This document shows, in pieces, positions 1 through 5,169 of a stretch of DNA of 5,169 nucleotides (the stretch's first letter is position 1; each line of letters starts with the position of its first letter). The notes under the pieces were generated by a model. The model was given only the letters and a program-made list of their open reading frames with translations. It was not told where the DNA came from and did no database searches. Origin of the DNA: Clostridiales bacterium (GTDB lineage Bacteria; Bacillota; Clostridia; Christensenellales; Pumilibacteraceae); assembly GCA_029069015.1 (NCBI GenBank), contig JAIEBL010000377.1:1-5169 (forward strand). The letters run 5' to 3'. Position numbers and translations under genes: made by a program.

Positions 1-1220
1 CATACGGCCGCGCCTAATTTCCGCAATGCTTTGCTACCGGCCGGGGGCAAACAGTATAGCCTGCCGATCATCGAATCGTAGTAGGGCGGAATGGTATAGC
101 CCTGATAAATGGCGGTATCGAACCGCACCCAAGGTCCGCCCGGGATATGCAACATCTCGATCGTGCCGCACGAGGGGCGGAAGTTGTTTTTGACGTCTTC
201 GCTGTTGATGCGGCATTCGATGGCGCAACCGAAAATGTGCAAGTCGTCTTGCGTGAAGGTGAGCGCAAGGCCCGCCGCCACACGGATCTGCCACTTGACG
301 AGGTCTCTGCCCGACACGTATTCCGTCACGGGGTGCTCGACTTGCAGACGCGTGTTCATTTCCATGAAGTAGAAATTTTTGTCTTGGTCGAGCAAAAATT
401 CCACCGTGCCTACGCCCGTATACCCCACTGCCTTTGCCGCTTTCTTCGCCGCTTCGAACATCTTTTGCCGCACGGGTTCGGGCAACACGACGCAGGGGCT
501 TTCCTCGATCAGTTTCTGGTTTTTGCGCTGTACCGAGCAATCGCGCTCGCCCAAAGTAACGACATTACCGTGCTCGTCGCAAAGGAGCTGCACCTCGACG
601 TGCTTGACGTGCGTCAGGTACTTTTCCATATACACTTCGCCGTTCCCGAACGCACCCGCCGCTTCGCCGGACGCAAGCTCGATACTCTTAGCGAGGTCTT
701 CTTCTTTCTCAACGATACGGATACCGCGCCCGCCTCCGCCCGCGCTTGCTTTCACGATAACGGGATAGCCGACCTGTTTTGCAACGCGTTTCGCTTCCTC
801 TACGTCCGTGATCGCATCCATGCCGGGAACGATGGGAACGCCCGCTTTTTTCATGGTGCGGCGCGCCTCGTCCTTATTGCCCATGGCGTCGATGACCGAC
901 GCTTTCGGTCCGATGAACTTGATACCGCACTGCTCGCATAGCTCGGCAAAGCGCGCGTTCTCGCTGAGCAGCCCGTATCCGGGATGAATGGCTTGCGCGC
1001 CCGTCCCGACCGCTACGTCGATGATCGCGGTCATGTTCAGATAACTGTCTTTCAAAAAGGCAGGTCCGATGCAATAGGCTTCGTCGGCAAGCGAAACGTG
1101 CAAAGCTTCTCTGTCCGCTTCGCTGAATACGGCTACCGTGGCTATGCCCATTTCTTTGCACGCCCGTATGACGCGTACCGCGATTTCGCCGCGGTTTGCA
1201 ACCAATATTTTCGTAAACAT
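1..1220 (-). CDS. accC: Biotin carboxylase subunit of acetyl-CoA carboxylase, 3' end cut by window edge
   Basis: AccC uses ATP and bicarbonate to carboxylate the biotin carried on AccB, the first half-reaction of acetyl-CoA carboxylase in the cytoplasm. The frame is open without a stop from the ATG at 1218-1220 to the left edge, giving 406 residues; the family is about 450, so roughly 40 C-terminal residues are missing. Seen in order: the N-terminal biotin-carboxylase motif KILVANRGEIA (residues 4-14), AIHPGYGLLSEN (77-88), Lys116 in MGNK, the glycine-rich ATP-grasp loop KASAGGGGRG (157-166), GERDCSVQR (224-232), and the catalytic block EMNTRLQVEHPVTE (287-300) with Glu287, Asn289 and Arg291. 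Arg337 matches the catalytic Arg338 of E. coli. PPYYDSMIG (378-386) marks the C-terminal domain. Residue 234 is Asn where E. coli has His236. The start lies 15 nt after the accB stop with a weak GAGAAG 4 nt upstream, so translation is probably coupled to accB. Identity is secure. Confidence 0.97.
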   Translation of the reverse strand, partial: MFTKILVANRGEIAVRVIRACKEMGIATVAVFSEADREALHVSLADEAYCIGPAFLKDSYLNMTAIIDVAVGTGAQAIHPGYGLLSENARFAELCEQCGIKFIGPKASVIDAMGNKDEARRTMKKAGVPIVPGMDAITDVEEAKRVAKQVGYPVIVKASAGGGGRGIRIVEKEEDLAKSIELASGEAAGAFGNGEVYMEKYLTHVKHVEVQLLCDEHGNVVTLGERDCSVQRKNQKLIEESPCVVLPEPVRQKMFEAAKKAAKAVGYTGVGTVEFLLDQDKNFYFMEMNTRLQVEHPVTEYVSGRDLVKWQIRVAAGLALTFTQDDLHIFGCAIECRINSEDVKNNFRPSCGTIEMLHIPGGPWVRFDTAIYQGYTIPPYYDSMIGRLYCLPPAGSKALRKLGAAV

Positions 1221-1235
1221 CGTGCTTCTCTCGCC

Positions 1236-1709
1236 CTAGAATATGCGGAATAAAACTTGCCCGAACTCTACAAGCTCGCCCGAGTTTGCCAAAACTTCCA
1301 CGATCTCGCCGTCGCGCTCGGCAACAACTTCGTTCATGAGCTTCATCGCTTCGATAATGCAAAGGGTGTCGCCCTTTTTCACGACCGAACCTTTCTGCAC
1401 GAACGGCTCTGCCCCCGGCTGCGGCGCGGTGTAGAACACGCCCACCATCGGCGACTTGATGTCCTGCACGAAGTTGTAGTTGAGCACGCCGTCACCCGAA
1501 TCGGTTTCGGCTTTCAGCTCTTCTTTTACTTTCTTTTCGGGCTGTGCGGCAGGTGCGGACGGCGCGACCGCTGTCGTCACTTCCGGAGTTCCGCCACGCT
1601 TAACCCGTATCTTCAGAAGATTGCCGTTTTCATTCGATTCGACTTCCATTTCGCCCAAAGAACTGTTCTCAAACAAATTGACGACATTCTTAACGATTTT
1701 AATATCCAT
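1236..1709 (-). CDS. accB: Biotin carboxyl carrier protein of acetyl-CoA carboxylase (BCCP)
   Basis: AccB carries the covalently bound biotin that shuttles a carboxyl group from AccC to the AccA/AccD carboxyltransferase. The protein is 157 residues, normal for the family. It has the usual layout: a short N-terminal segment beginning MDIKIVKNVVNLFENSSL, an Ala/Pro/Lys/Glu-rich flexible linker (about 41-76), and a C-terminal biotinyl domain (about 84-157). The domain opens with SPMVGVFY (86-93) and holds the biotinylation motif EAMKLMNEV, with Lys123 as the modified residue 34 residues from the C-terminus. The ATG is the only usable start: an in-frame TAA lies eight codons upstream with no ATG, GTG or TTG between. 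No good Shine-Dalgarno site precedes it; instead there are adjacent 16-bp repeats and a stem-loop. It is followed 15 nt later by accC. A separate biotin ligase is needed but is not in the window. Confidence 0.97.
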   Translation of the reverse strand: MDIKIVKNVVNLFENSSLGEMEVESNENGNLLKIRVKRGGTPEVTTAVAPSAPAAQPEKKVKEELKAETDSGDGVLNYNFVQDIKSPMVGVFYTAPQPGAEPFVQKGSVVKKGDTLCIIEAMKLMNEVVAERDGEIVEVLANSGELVEFGQVLFRIF

Positions 1710-1710
1710 C

Positions 1711-1742
1711 TTTTTTACCGTCGCACTCTTTTACCGACGCAC
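1711..1742 (-). repeat. Two adjacent 16-bp direct repeats before accB
   Basis: Plus-strand positions 1711-1726 and 1727-1742 are head-to-tail copies of a 16-bp unit and match at 14 of 16 positions. On the coding strand each copy reads GTGCG(A/T)CGGTAAAA followed by an A- or G-containing end. The block starts 2 nt upstream of the accB ATG. The core CGGTAAAA occurs a third time as the loop of the fabD-fabG stem-loop (3901-3908). It could be a paired protein-binding site or a local slippage duplication; the sequence alone does not decide. Confidence 0.6.
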
Positions 1743-1751
1743 CGAGAGTGC
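1723..1751 (-). promoter_or_regulatory. Stem-loop in the accB leader, function unknown
   Basis: On the coding strand GCACTCT (1751-1745) and AGAGTGC (1729-1723) are a perfect 7-bp inverted repeat around a 15-nt loop. The structure ends 13 nt before the accB ATG and overlaps the direct repeats. No T-tract follows, so it is not a terminator. It could fold in mRNA close to the ribosome-binding region or act as an operator in DNA. The rest of the 131-bp fabF-accB gap (1710-1840) shows no gene and no convincing sigma-70 promoter. Confidence 0.4.
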
Positions 1752-1840
1752 TTCCTTTATGTTACTTTGTTTCTGCGTAGAAGTGCTATGCCTATTCGTA
1801 AGTACTACTACTTTTTAAAGGTTGAACCGATTTTCGGAAA

Positions 1841-3073
1841 TTAAACTTTTTTAAACGCGACGCAGGCGTTATGTCCGCCAAAGCCCAAACTCATCGAAAG
1901 CGCATACTGAATATTCGCTTTTACCGCTTTGTTGGGCGTGTAATCGAGGTCGCACTCGGGGTCGGGTTCTACGTAGTTGATCGTAGGCGGAACGATGCCC
2001 TCTTTCAAGGCAAGCACCGACACGATGGCTTCCATCGCGCCCGCCGCGCCCAGCATGTGCCCCGTCATGGATTTGGTGGAGCTTATCTTCAATTTGCGTG
2101 CTTCCGTTTCGCCGAACGCTTTTTTGAGCGCCGTCGTTTCGGTCTTATCGTTGAGCGGCGTGCCCGTGCCGTGCGCGTTGACGTATACGCCTGCGCCGCC
2201 TTGGATGCCGCTCTCCTGTGCCGCCATTTTTACTGCGCGCGCACTTTCGGTTGCTTCGGGATCGGGCGCGGTGATATGGTGCGCGTCACACGTATTGCCG
2301 TAGCCCGTCATTTCGGCGTAGATCTTCGCACCGCGCGCTACGGCGTGCTCGTATTCTTCCAAAATAAGGACGGCGCCGCCTTCGCCCATAACGAACCCTG
2401 CGCGGCGTTTGTCGAACGGCAAGCTTGCCGCGTTCTTATCGGTCGCCGCCGAGAGTGCCATACAGTTGATAAAGCCGCCGTACGCAAGCGGATTGACTGC
2501 CGCTTCCGCGCCACCCGCGATCACCGCGTCGGCATAGCCGTGCTTGATGGCGCGGTATGCTTCGCCAACGCTGTTTGCACTCGTGGCGCACGCCGTTACG
2601 ATGGGAAGCGTTGCGCCCTTTGCGTTGAACTTGATCGCGATCGTGCCCGTCGCCATGTTGGAGATCATCATCGGCACGAAGAACGGACTGATCTTACGGT
2701 AGCCGCCTTCCAAAAGCTTACCGTGCTCGGTCATCATGGTGGAAATGCCGCCGATGCCGCTCCCCACGTAGACGCCCAGACGCTCGGGATCTATTTTCTC
2801 TAAAATACCGCTGTCTTCCACTGCCTGCGTTGCCGCAGCCACCGCATATTGCGTGTAAAGGTCGTTCTTACGGAGCTCGCCCTTTGCAAAATACAGAAGC
2901 GGATCGAAGTCCTTTACTTCGGCGGCAAGCGTCGCCTTGAAATCGGTCGCGTCGAACTTCGTCACACGGTCGATGCCGCACTTTCCGTTCTTCAACGCGT
3001 CAAACGCCGTCTTAACGTCGTTGCCCACCGGCGAGATAACGCCCAAACCGGTTACGACTACTCTCCTATCCAT
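1841..3073 (-). CDS. fabF: 3-oxoacyl-ACP synthase II (KAS II)
   Basis: FabF elongates the fatty chain by decarboxylative condensation of malonyl-ACP with an enzyme-bound acyl group. The 410-residue length is normal for the family and the start MDRRVVVTGLGVISPVG is typical. The Cys-His-His triad is intact: Cys162 in VTACATSAN, His301 in NAHGTGT (299-305) and His339 in KSMTGH, with the conserved Lys334 just before it. The GFGGHN loop (397-402) supplies the gatekeeper Phe398. Two-His architecture separates it from FabH, and the single-domain form excludes a polyketide synthase fragment. A polyketide-type KAS is the only realistic alternative and the surrounding fab/acc genes argue against it. 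The start is 1 bp after the fabG stop (TAA-T-ATG), and a GGAGG at 3088-3092, inside the fabG codons for Asp-Gly-Gly, lies 14 nt upstream, so translation is likely coupled to fabG. Confidence 0.97.
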   Translation of the reverse strand: MDRRVVVTGLGVISPVGNDVKTAFDALKNGKCGIDRVTKFDATDFKATLAAEVKDFDPLLYFAKGELRKNDLYTQYAVAAATQAVEDSGILEKIDPERLGVYVGSGIGGISTMMTEHGKLLEGGYRKISPFFVPMMISNMATGTIAIKFNAKGATLPIVTACATSANSVGEAYRAIKHGYADAVIAGGAEAAVNPLAYGGFINCMALSAATDKNAASLPFDKRRAGFVMGEGGAVLILEEYEHAVARGAKIYAEMTGYGNTCDAHHITAPDPEATESARAVKMAAQESGIQGGAGVYVNAHGTGTPLNDKTETTALKKAFGETEARKLKISSTKSMTGHMLGAAGAMEAIVSVLALKEGIVPPTINYVEPDPECDLDYTPNKAVKANIQYALSMSLGFGGHNACVAFKKV

Positions 3074-3074
3074 A

Positions 3075-3812
3075 TTAGATATACATACCTCCGTCTACCT
3101 TTACGACCTCGCCGGTGATGTACCGATTTTCGAGGAAGAACAGCACCGCTTTCGCAACGTCGGTTACCGTGCCTACTCTGCCGAGCGGAATATTCTTTTG
3201 CATGAACGCCTGTTGTTCGGGCGTCATCACCGCCGTCATCGCCGTGTCGATAAAGCCGGGCGCAACGGCGTTGCACGTCACGTTGCGGCTGCTCAGTTCT
3301 TTTGCAACCGTCTTCGTAATACCGATAAGTCCCGCCTTGCTCGCCGAGTAGTTGATCTGACCGGGGTTGCCCATAAGCCCTACGACCGAGCTGATATTGA
3401 CGATCGCGCCCTGCCGCGCTTTCATGAACACGGGCGTTAAGTGCTTGATCATGTTGAACGCGCCTTTTAAGTTGACCGCGATAACTTTATCGAAGTCCTC
3501 TTCCGTCATGCGCAAGATCAGCTTGTCCGCCGTGATGCCTGCGTTGTTTACGAGCGCATCCACGCCACCGAAGTCGGCGACGATTTGCGCGCATACCGTC
3601 TGAACGGCATTGTAGTCGGCTACGTTGCACTCGTACGCCTTGCACTTTACGCCGTATTTTTCGATTTCGGCGACGGCTTCGCTCGGGTCTGCGCCCACGT
3701 ACGGTATGGCAACCGACGCACCTTTTTCGGCGCACTGCCGCGCGATCTCCAAACCGATACCACGCGTTGCGCCCGTAACGACTACGGTCTTACCCTTTAA
3801 AATGCTATCCAT
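3075..3812 (-). CDS. fabG: 3-oxoacyl-ACP reductase (short-chain dehydrogenase)
   Basis: FabG reduces 3-oxoacyl-ACP to 3-hydroxyacyl-ACP, the step after FabF. The 245-residue protein is a classical short-chain dehydrogenase: the cofactor loop TGATRGIG (13-20), the structural NNAG motif (89-92), Asn114 in VNLKG, Ser142, and Tyr155-X3-Lys159 in NYSASK make a full Asn-Ser-Tyr-Lys set. Arg17 in the cofactor loop fits NADPH use, as known for FabG. The C-terminal DGGMYI is the usual family ending. SDR families are broad, but this gene sits between fabD and fabF and has the FabG-typical GQINYSASKAG block, so the assignment is firm. The ATG is preceded by AAGGAG with a 10-nt gap. Unlike the other junctions, fabG is separated from fabD by 116 bp containing a terminator-like stem-loop, so it may have partly independent expression. 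Confidence 0.97.
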   Translation of the reverse strand: MDSILKGKTVVVTGATRGIGLEIARQCAEKGASVAIPYVGADPSEAVAEIEKYGVKCKAYECNVADYNAVQTVCAQIVADFGGVDALVNNAGITADKLILRMTEEDFDKVIAVNLKGAFNMIKHLTPVFMKARQGAIVNISSVVGLMGNPGQINYSASKAGLIGITKTVAKELSSRNVTCNAVAPGFIDTAMTAVMTPEQQAFMQKNIPLGRVGTVTDVAKAVLFFLENRYITGEVVKVDGGMYI

Positions 3813-3822
3813 TTCAAGCGTT

Positions 3823-3828
3823 CTCCTT
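3823..3828 (-). promoter_or_regulatory. Ribosome binding site of fabG
   Basis: AAGGAG lies 10 nt upstream of the fabG ATG and supports that start. It is one of only two canonical Shine-Dalgarno sites at good spacing in the window, the other being that of acpP; both genes follow long non-coding gaps. Confidence 0.8.
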
Positions 3829-3885
3829 TTGCTGCTTTTGCGATTCGGTGCATACGCGTACCGACTCTACGCATCAAATTATCAA

Positions 3886-3923
3886 AAAGGAGCGAAAAAG
3901 TTTTACCGCTTTTCCGTTCCTTT
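3886..3923 (-). terminator. Terminator-like stem-loop between fabD and fabG
   Basis: On the coding strand AAAGGAACGGAAAAG (3923-3909) can pair with CTTTTTCGCTCCTTT (3900-3886) around the 8-nt loop CGGTAAAA. Of 15 positions, 13 are Watson-Crick, one is G-U and one is an A-C mismatch. The stem begins 5 nt after the fabD stop, and its 3' arm runs into TTTTT followed by GATAATTT. The stem has only five G-C pairs and the T-run is partly inside it, so it may be a partial terminator, an mRNA-end stabiliser or a processing site. On the plus strand it is also followed by a T-rich run, but no plus-strand gene needs it. Confidence 0.5.
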
Positions 3924-3928
3924 ATTTT

Positions 3929-4774
3929 TTATCCGAAAATTTTAGCAACCAAGCCCGTGAGCACCTTGCCGGGCCCCACTTCGTCGTATTGCTCTATTCC
4001 GTTTTCTTTCATGTTTGCGACCGTCTGCGTAAACCGCACGGGCGAGCACATCTGCATGGCAAGCGTGTGCGCCATTTGGGCACTGTCGCCTTCGTACGGC
4101 TGCCCCGTAAGGTTTGCATATACGGGAATAGCGGGGGCTTTAAACGTAAACGTATTTAAGTACGCTTCGAACTCTTTTGCCGCCTCCGATAAAAGCGGAC
4201 AATGGAACGCACCCGATACTTTCAAGGGTATCGCGCGCCCTTTCTTTTCGGCGACCGCTGCTTTGAGCGCATCTACTTTGTCGTTCGTGACCGCAAGCAC
4301 GGTCTGCTTGGGCGCGTTGTAGTTTGCCGCCCATGCCCCCGTATTTTGCGCGATCTCTTCCGCTTCCGCAGGCGTTAGTCCGATAACGGCGATCATTGCG
4401 CCGCCCGTCTTTTCGCACGCCTTCTGCATGAGCGCCGCACGCTTTTCAATGATTTTCAAGCCGTCTTCCACGCCGAGTGCCTTAGCGTACACAAGCGCGG
4501 GCACTTCGCCCACCGAGAAGCCGCACACCGCTTCCGGTGCGCCCTCTTTCTCTTCGCGGTCGATGGCGTACGCCAAATCCGCCACGAACATGCACGGCTG
4601 CGTGTTCGCGGTGATGGCTAGCGCCTCCGGCGTGCCGCTCTCCATGAGCGCACGGATGCCGGGATGGACCCGTTCGGCGGCATCGAAAAGCTCCTTTACC
4701 CGCGCAGAGTCGAGCTCGCACGCCATACCCGGCGTTTGCGCGCCCTGCCCCGCAAACAAGAAAGCCTTTTTCAT
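3929..4774 (-). CDS. fabD: Malonyl-CoA:ACP transacylase
   Basis: FabD transfers malonyl from CoA to the phosphopantetheine arm of AcpP. The 281-residue length is a little below the usual 300-310. Seen in order: the N-terminal FAGQGAQTPGM (7-17) with the oxyanion-hole Gln10, the nucleophile elbow GFSVGE (85-90) with Ser87, Arg112 in KRAALMQKA for binding the malonyl carboxylate, and the catalytic His191 in SGAFHCPLL, completing the Ser-His pair. The C-terminal EVGPGKVLTGL (265-275) is a family signature. Most bacterial FabD proteins have His before the nucleophile (GHSLGE); here it is Phe, as in mitochondrial MCAT. The gene starts 2 bp after the acpP stop without a clear Shine-Dalgarno site of its own, which suggests translational coupling to acpP. 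Arg112 argues against an acyltransferase of other specificity. Confidence 0.96.
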   Translation of the reverse strand: MKKAFLFAGQGAQTPGMACELDSARVKELFDAAERVHPGIRALMESGTPEALAITANTQPCMFVADLAYAIDREEKEGAPEAVCGFSVGEVPALVYAKALGVEDGLKIIEKRAALMQKACEKTGGAMIAVIGLTPAEAEEIAQNTGAWAANYNAPKQTVLAVTNDKVDALKAAVAEKKGRAIPLKVSGAFHCPLLSEAAKEFEAYLNTFTFKAPAIPVYANLTGQPYEGDSAQMAHTLAMQMCSPVRFTQTVANMKENGIEQYDEVGPGKVLTGLVAKIFG

Positions 4775-4776
4775 AC

Positions 4777-4998
4777 TTACTTTTTCAGCTCGTCGATTTT
4801 AGCCGCAAGCTCGCCGACCGTGGCAACCACGAGGTCGTCGCCGAGCGTTACGCCGAATTTTTCTTCGACCTGCATCATGAGGTCCACTTTATCCAACGAG
4901 TCGAAGCCGAGGTCTTCGAACGTCGTGTTTTCGTTTACGTCTAAGGTTTCACCCTTGTAGTCGTTGATGATTTCTCCCAAAGTCTTGACCGTTTCCAT
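4777..4998 (-). CDS. acpP: Acyl carrier protein
   Basis: The protein holds growing acyl chains on a 4'-phosphopantetheine arm and is the shared substrate carrier for FabD, FabF and FabG. It is 73 residues, acidic and helical as expected. The attachment motif LGFDSLDKVDLMM contains Ser34, the phosphopantetheine site, followed by the acidic recognition helix ending VEEKFGV. The ATG has AAGGAG 9 nt upstream. It is the first recognised gene of the run and is nearly contiguous with fabD. An ACP for another pathway is possible in principle, but the position directly before fabD makes the fatty-acid role by far the most likely. The activating phosphopantetheinyl transferase (AcpS) is not in the window. 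Confidence 0.97.
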   Translation of the reverse strand: METVKTLGEIINDYKGETLDVNENTTFEDLGFDSLDKVDLMMQVEEKFGVTLGDDLVVATVGELAAKIDELKK

Positions 4999-5007
4999 TT
5001 TTAAACT

Positions 5008-5013
5008 CTCCTT
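5008..5013 (-). promoter_or_regulatory. Ribosome binding site of acpP with A-rich leader
   Basis: AAGGAG lies 9 nt before the acpP ATG. The roughly 30 nt upstream (5014-5048) are almost pure purine and mostly A on the coding strand. This fits the high translation expected for an abundant protein such as ACP; the enhancing effect of the A-rich tract is inference. Confidence 0.85.
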
Positions 5014-5040
5014 GTTTTTTCTTTTTCTTTTTTCGTATTT

Positions 5041-5083
5041 TTATTTTCGCCGTAGCAATCAAATCGTTCAAGCGCATTGCCAC
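5041..5083 (-). repeat. 43-bp direct repeat, copy 1 (acpP-proximal)
   Basis: This segment matches 5127-5169 at 38 of 43 positions; the repeat period is 86 bp. On the minus strand, in the frame of the ATG at 5077-5075, it encodes VAMRLNDLIATAKI. The five differences (5057, 5060, 5063, 5066, 5078) are all third codon positions in that frame. The frame stays open past the repeat through the A-rich leader into acpP and stops at 4949-4951, so a product from this copy would end in a Lys-rich run and out-of-frame acpP sequence. That makes present-day translation of this copy doubtful. The copy also contains a promoter-like pair TTGAAC (5071-5066), 17 nt, GAAAAT (5048-5043). Confidence 0.85.
5043..5071 (-). 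promoter_or_regulatory. Weak candidate promoter for acpP
   Basis: TTGAAC and GAAAAT are spaced by 17 nt inside repeat copy 1, each matching the sigma-70 consensus at 4 of 6 positions. The placement about 45 nt before the acpP start is suitable. The same arrangement recurs in copy 2, which could reflect tandem promoters or simply the shared ancestry of the repeat. Confidence 0.22.
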
Positions 5084-5084
5084 G

Positions 5085-5113
5085 GAAGCGAAACGATGGG
5101 GTTTCGTTGCTTC
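5085..5113 (-). promoter_or_regulatory. Stem-loop between the two repeat copies
   Basis: GAAGC (5085-5089) pairs with GCTTC (5109-5113), and GAAAC (5090-5094) pairs with GTTTC (5101-5105), leaving a 6-nt loop and a 3-nt bulge; an alternative inner pairing of AACGA with TCGTT is also possible. The structure abuts the TAG of the upstream frame. In the minus-strand direction no T-run follows, so it is not a standard terminator for an upstream gene; on the plus strand a T-rich run follows 6 nt later. Role unknown. Confidence 0.35.
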
Positions 5114-5169
5114 TACTGCTTTTTATTTATTTTCGCCGTAGCCATAAACTCATTCAAGCGCATCGCCAC
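5113..5169 (-). other. Possible C-terminus of an upstream short ORF
   Basis: From the window edge the minus-strand frame of repeat copy 2 is open for 18 codons, VAMRLNEFMATAKINKKQ, and ends with TAG at 5115-5113. The third-position pattern of differences against copy 1 supports coding in this frame. It could be the tail of an upstream gene or of a small peptide that starts at the ATG at 5163-5161 or beyond the edge. I do not recognise the peptide and assign no function. Confidence 0.35.
5127..5169 (-). repeat. 43-bp direct repeat, copy 2 (window edge)
   Basis: Second copy of the element at 5041-5083, reaching the last base of the window, so the true repeat may be longer. In the matching minus-strand frame it encodes VAMRLNEFMATAKI. 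The promoter-like pair is retained as TTGAAT (5157-5152), 17 nt, GAAAAT (5134-5129). The 86-bp period is not a multiple of three, so the two copies lie in different frames. Confidence 0.85.

Noticed and set aside
1..50. Divergent C-terminal residues of AccC, suspected frameshift
   Set aside because: The segment after MIGRL aligns without gaps to the usual family pattern (a region ending in KALRKLGAAV), so the frame is intact and merely cut by the window edge.
517..519. AccC Asn234 in place of E. coli His236
   Set aside because: From memory, RRNQK-type sequences are common among biotin carboxylases, and Lys236 and the other catalytic residues are present, so this does not suggest an inactive enzyme.
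147..941. 264-codon plus-strand open frame
   Set aside because: It lies entirely antisense to accC, whose catalytic motifs are intact, and its translation is rich in His, Arg and Phe with no recognisable domain; it is a shadow of biased codon use.
1799..1814. AAGTA-N4-TACTT inverted repeat as a FapR operator
   Set aside because: Only 5-bp arms, no match to a full FapR site that I can recall, and no fapR or plsX gene in the window.
1871..2803. 310-codon plus-strand open frame
   Set aside because: It is antisense to fabF, Arg-rich and without family motifs, and no Shine-Dalgarno site supports it.
3872..3888. FabT-like operator (TTTGATAATTTGAT)
   Set aside because: The FabT site is a palindrome of the TTTGATTATCAAA type; here the half-sites are direct repeats and the T-rich context can be explained by the stem-loop tail.
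5001..5169. CRISPR array
   Set aside because: Only two repeat copies are visible, they are imperfect with phased codon differences, and no cas gene is nearby.

Overview
The window carries six genes on the minus strand, reading from the right edge to the left: acpP (acyl carrier protein), fabD (malonyl-CoA:ACP transacylase), fabG (3-oxoacyl-ACP reductase), fabF (3-oxoacyl-ACP synthase II), accB (biotin carboxyl carrier protein) and accC (biotin carboxylase, cut by the left edge). Together they form most of a type II fatty-acid synthesis cluster. No plus-strand gene is supported; long plus-strand frames lie antisense to accC and fabF and are shadows.

All six genes run the same way with short junctions: 2 bp (acpP-fabD), 1 bp (fabG-fabF) and 15 bp (accB-accC). 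Discrete SU-type enzymes, Shine-Dalgarno sites of the AAGGAG kind and this gene order point to a bacterium, most likely a Clostridia-like member of Bacillota with a near-balanced GC content. The taxonomic call is inference. Compared with the common clostridial arrangement, no fabK lies between acpP and fabD and no fabZ lies between accB and accC.

The work flow is clear. AccC carboxylates the biotin on AccB to feed acetyl-CoA carboxylase, which makes malonyl-CoA. FabD moves malonyl to AcpP, FabF condenses malonyl-ACP with acyl-ACP, and FabG reduces the 3-oxo product. The dehydratase, enoyl reductase, initiating synthase (FabH) and carboxyltransferase (AccA/AccD) are not in the window.

Three non-coding stretches hold the less expected structure. 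(1) Right edge to acpP (4999-5169): two 43-bp direct repeats, 86 bp apart, whose five differences all fall in the third position of one reading frame, with a stem-loop between them. (2) fabD-fabG gap (3813-3928): a 15-bp stem-loop beginning 5 nt after the fabD stop, terminator-like. (3) fabF-accB gap (1710-1840): adjacent 16-bp direct repeats and a 7-bp stem-loop next to the accB start, which has no good Shine-Dalgarno site. I found no mobile element, CRISPR array, tRNA or rRNA, and no evidence for a novel multi-gene system; the duplicated element ahead of acpP is the best candidate for something undescribed.
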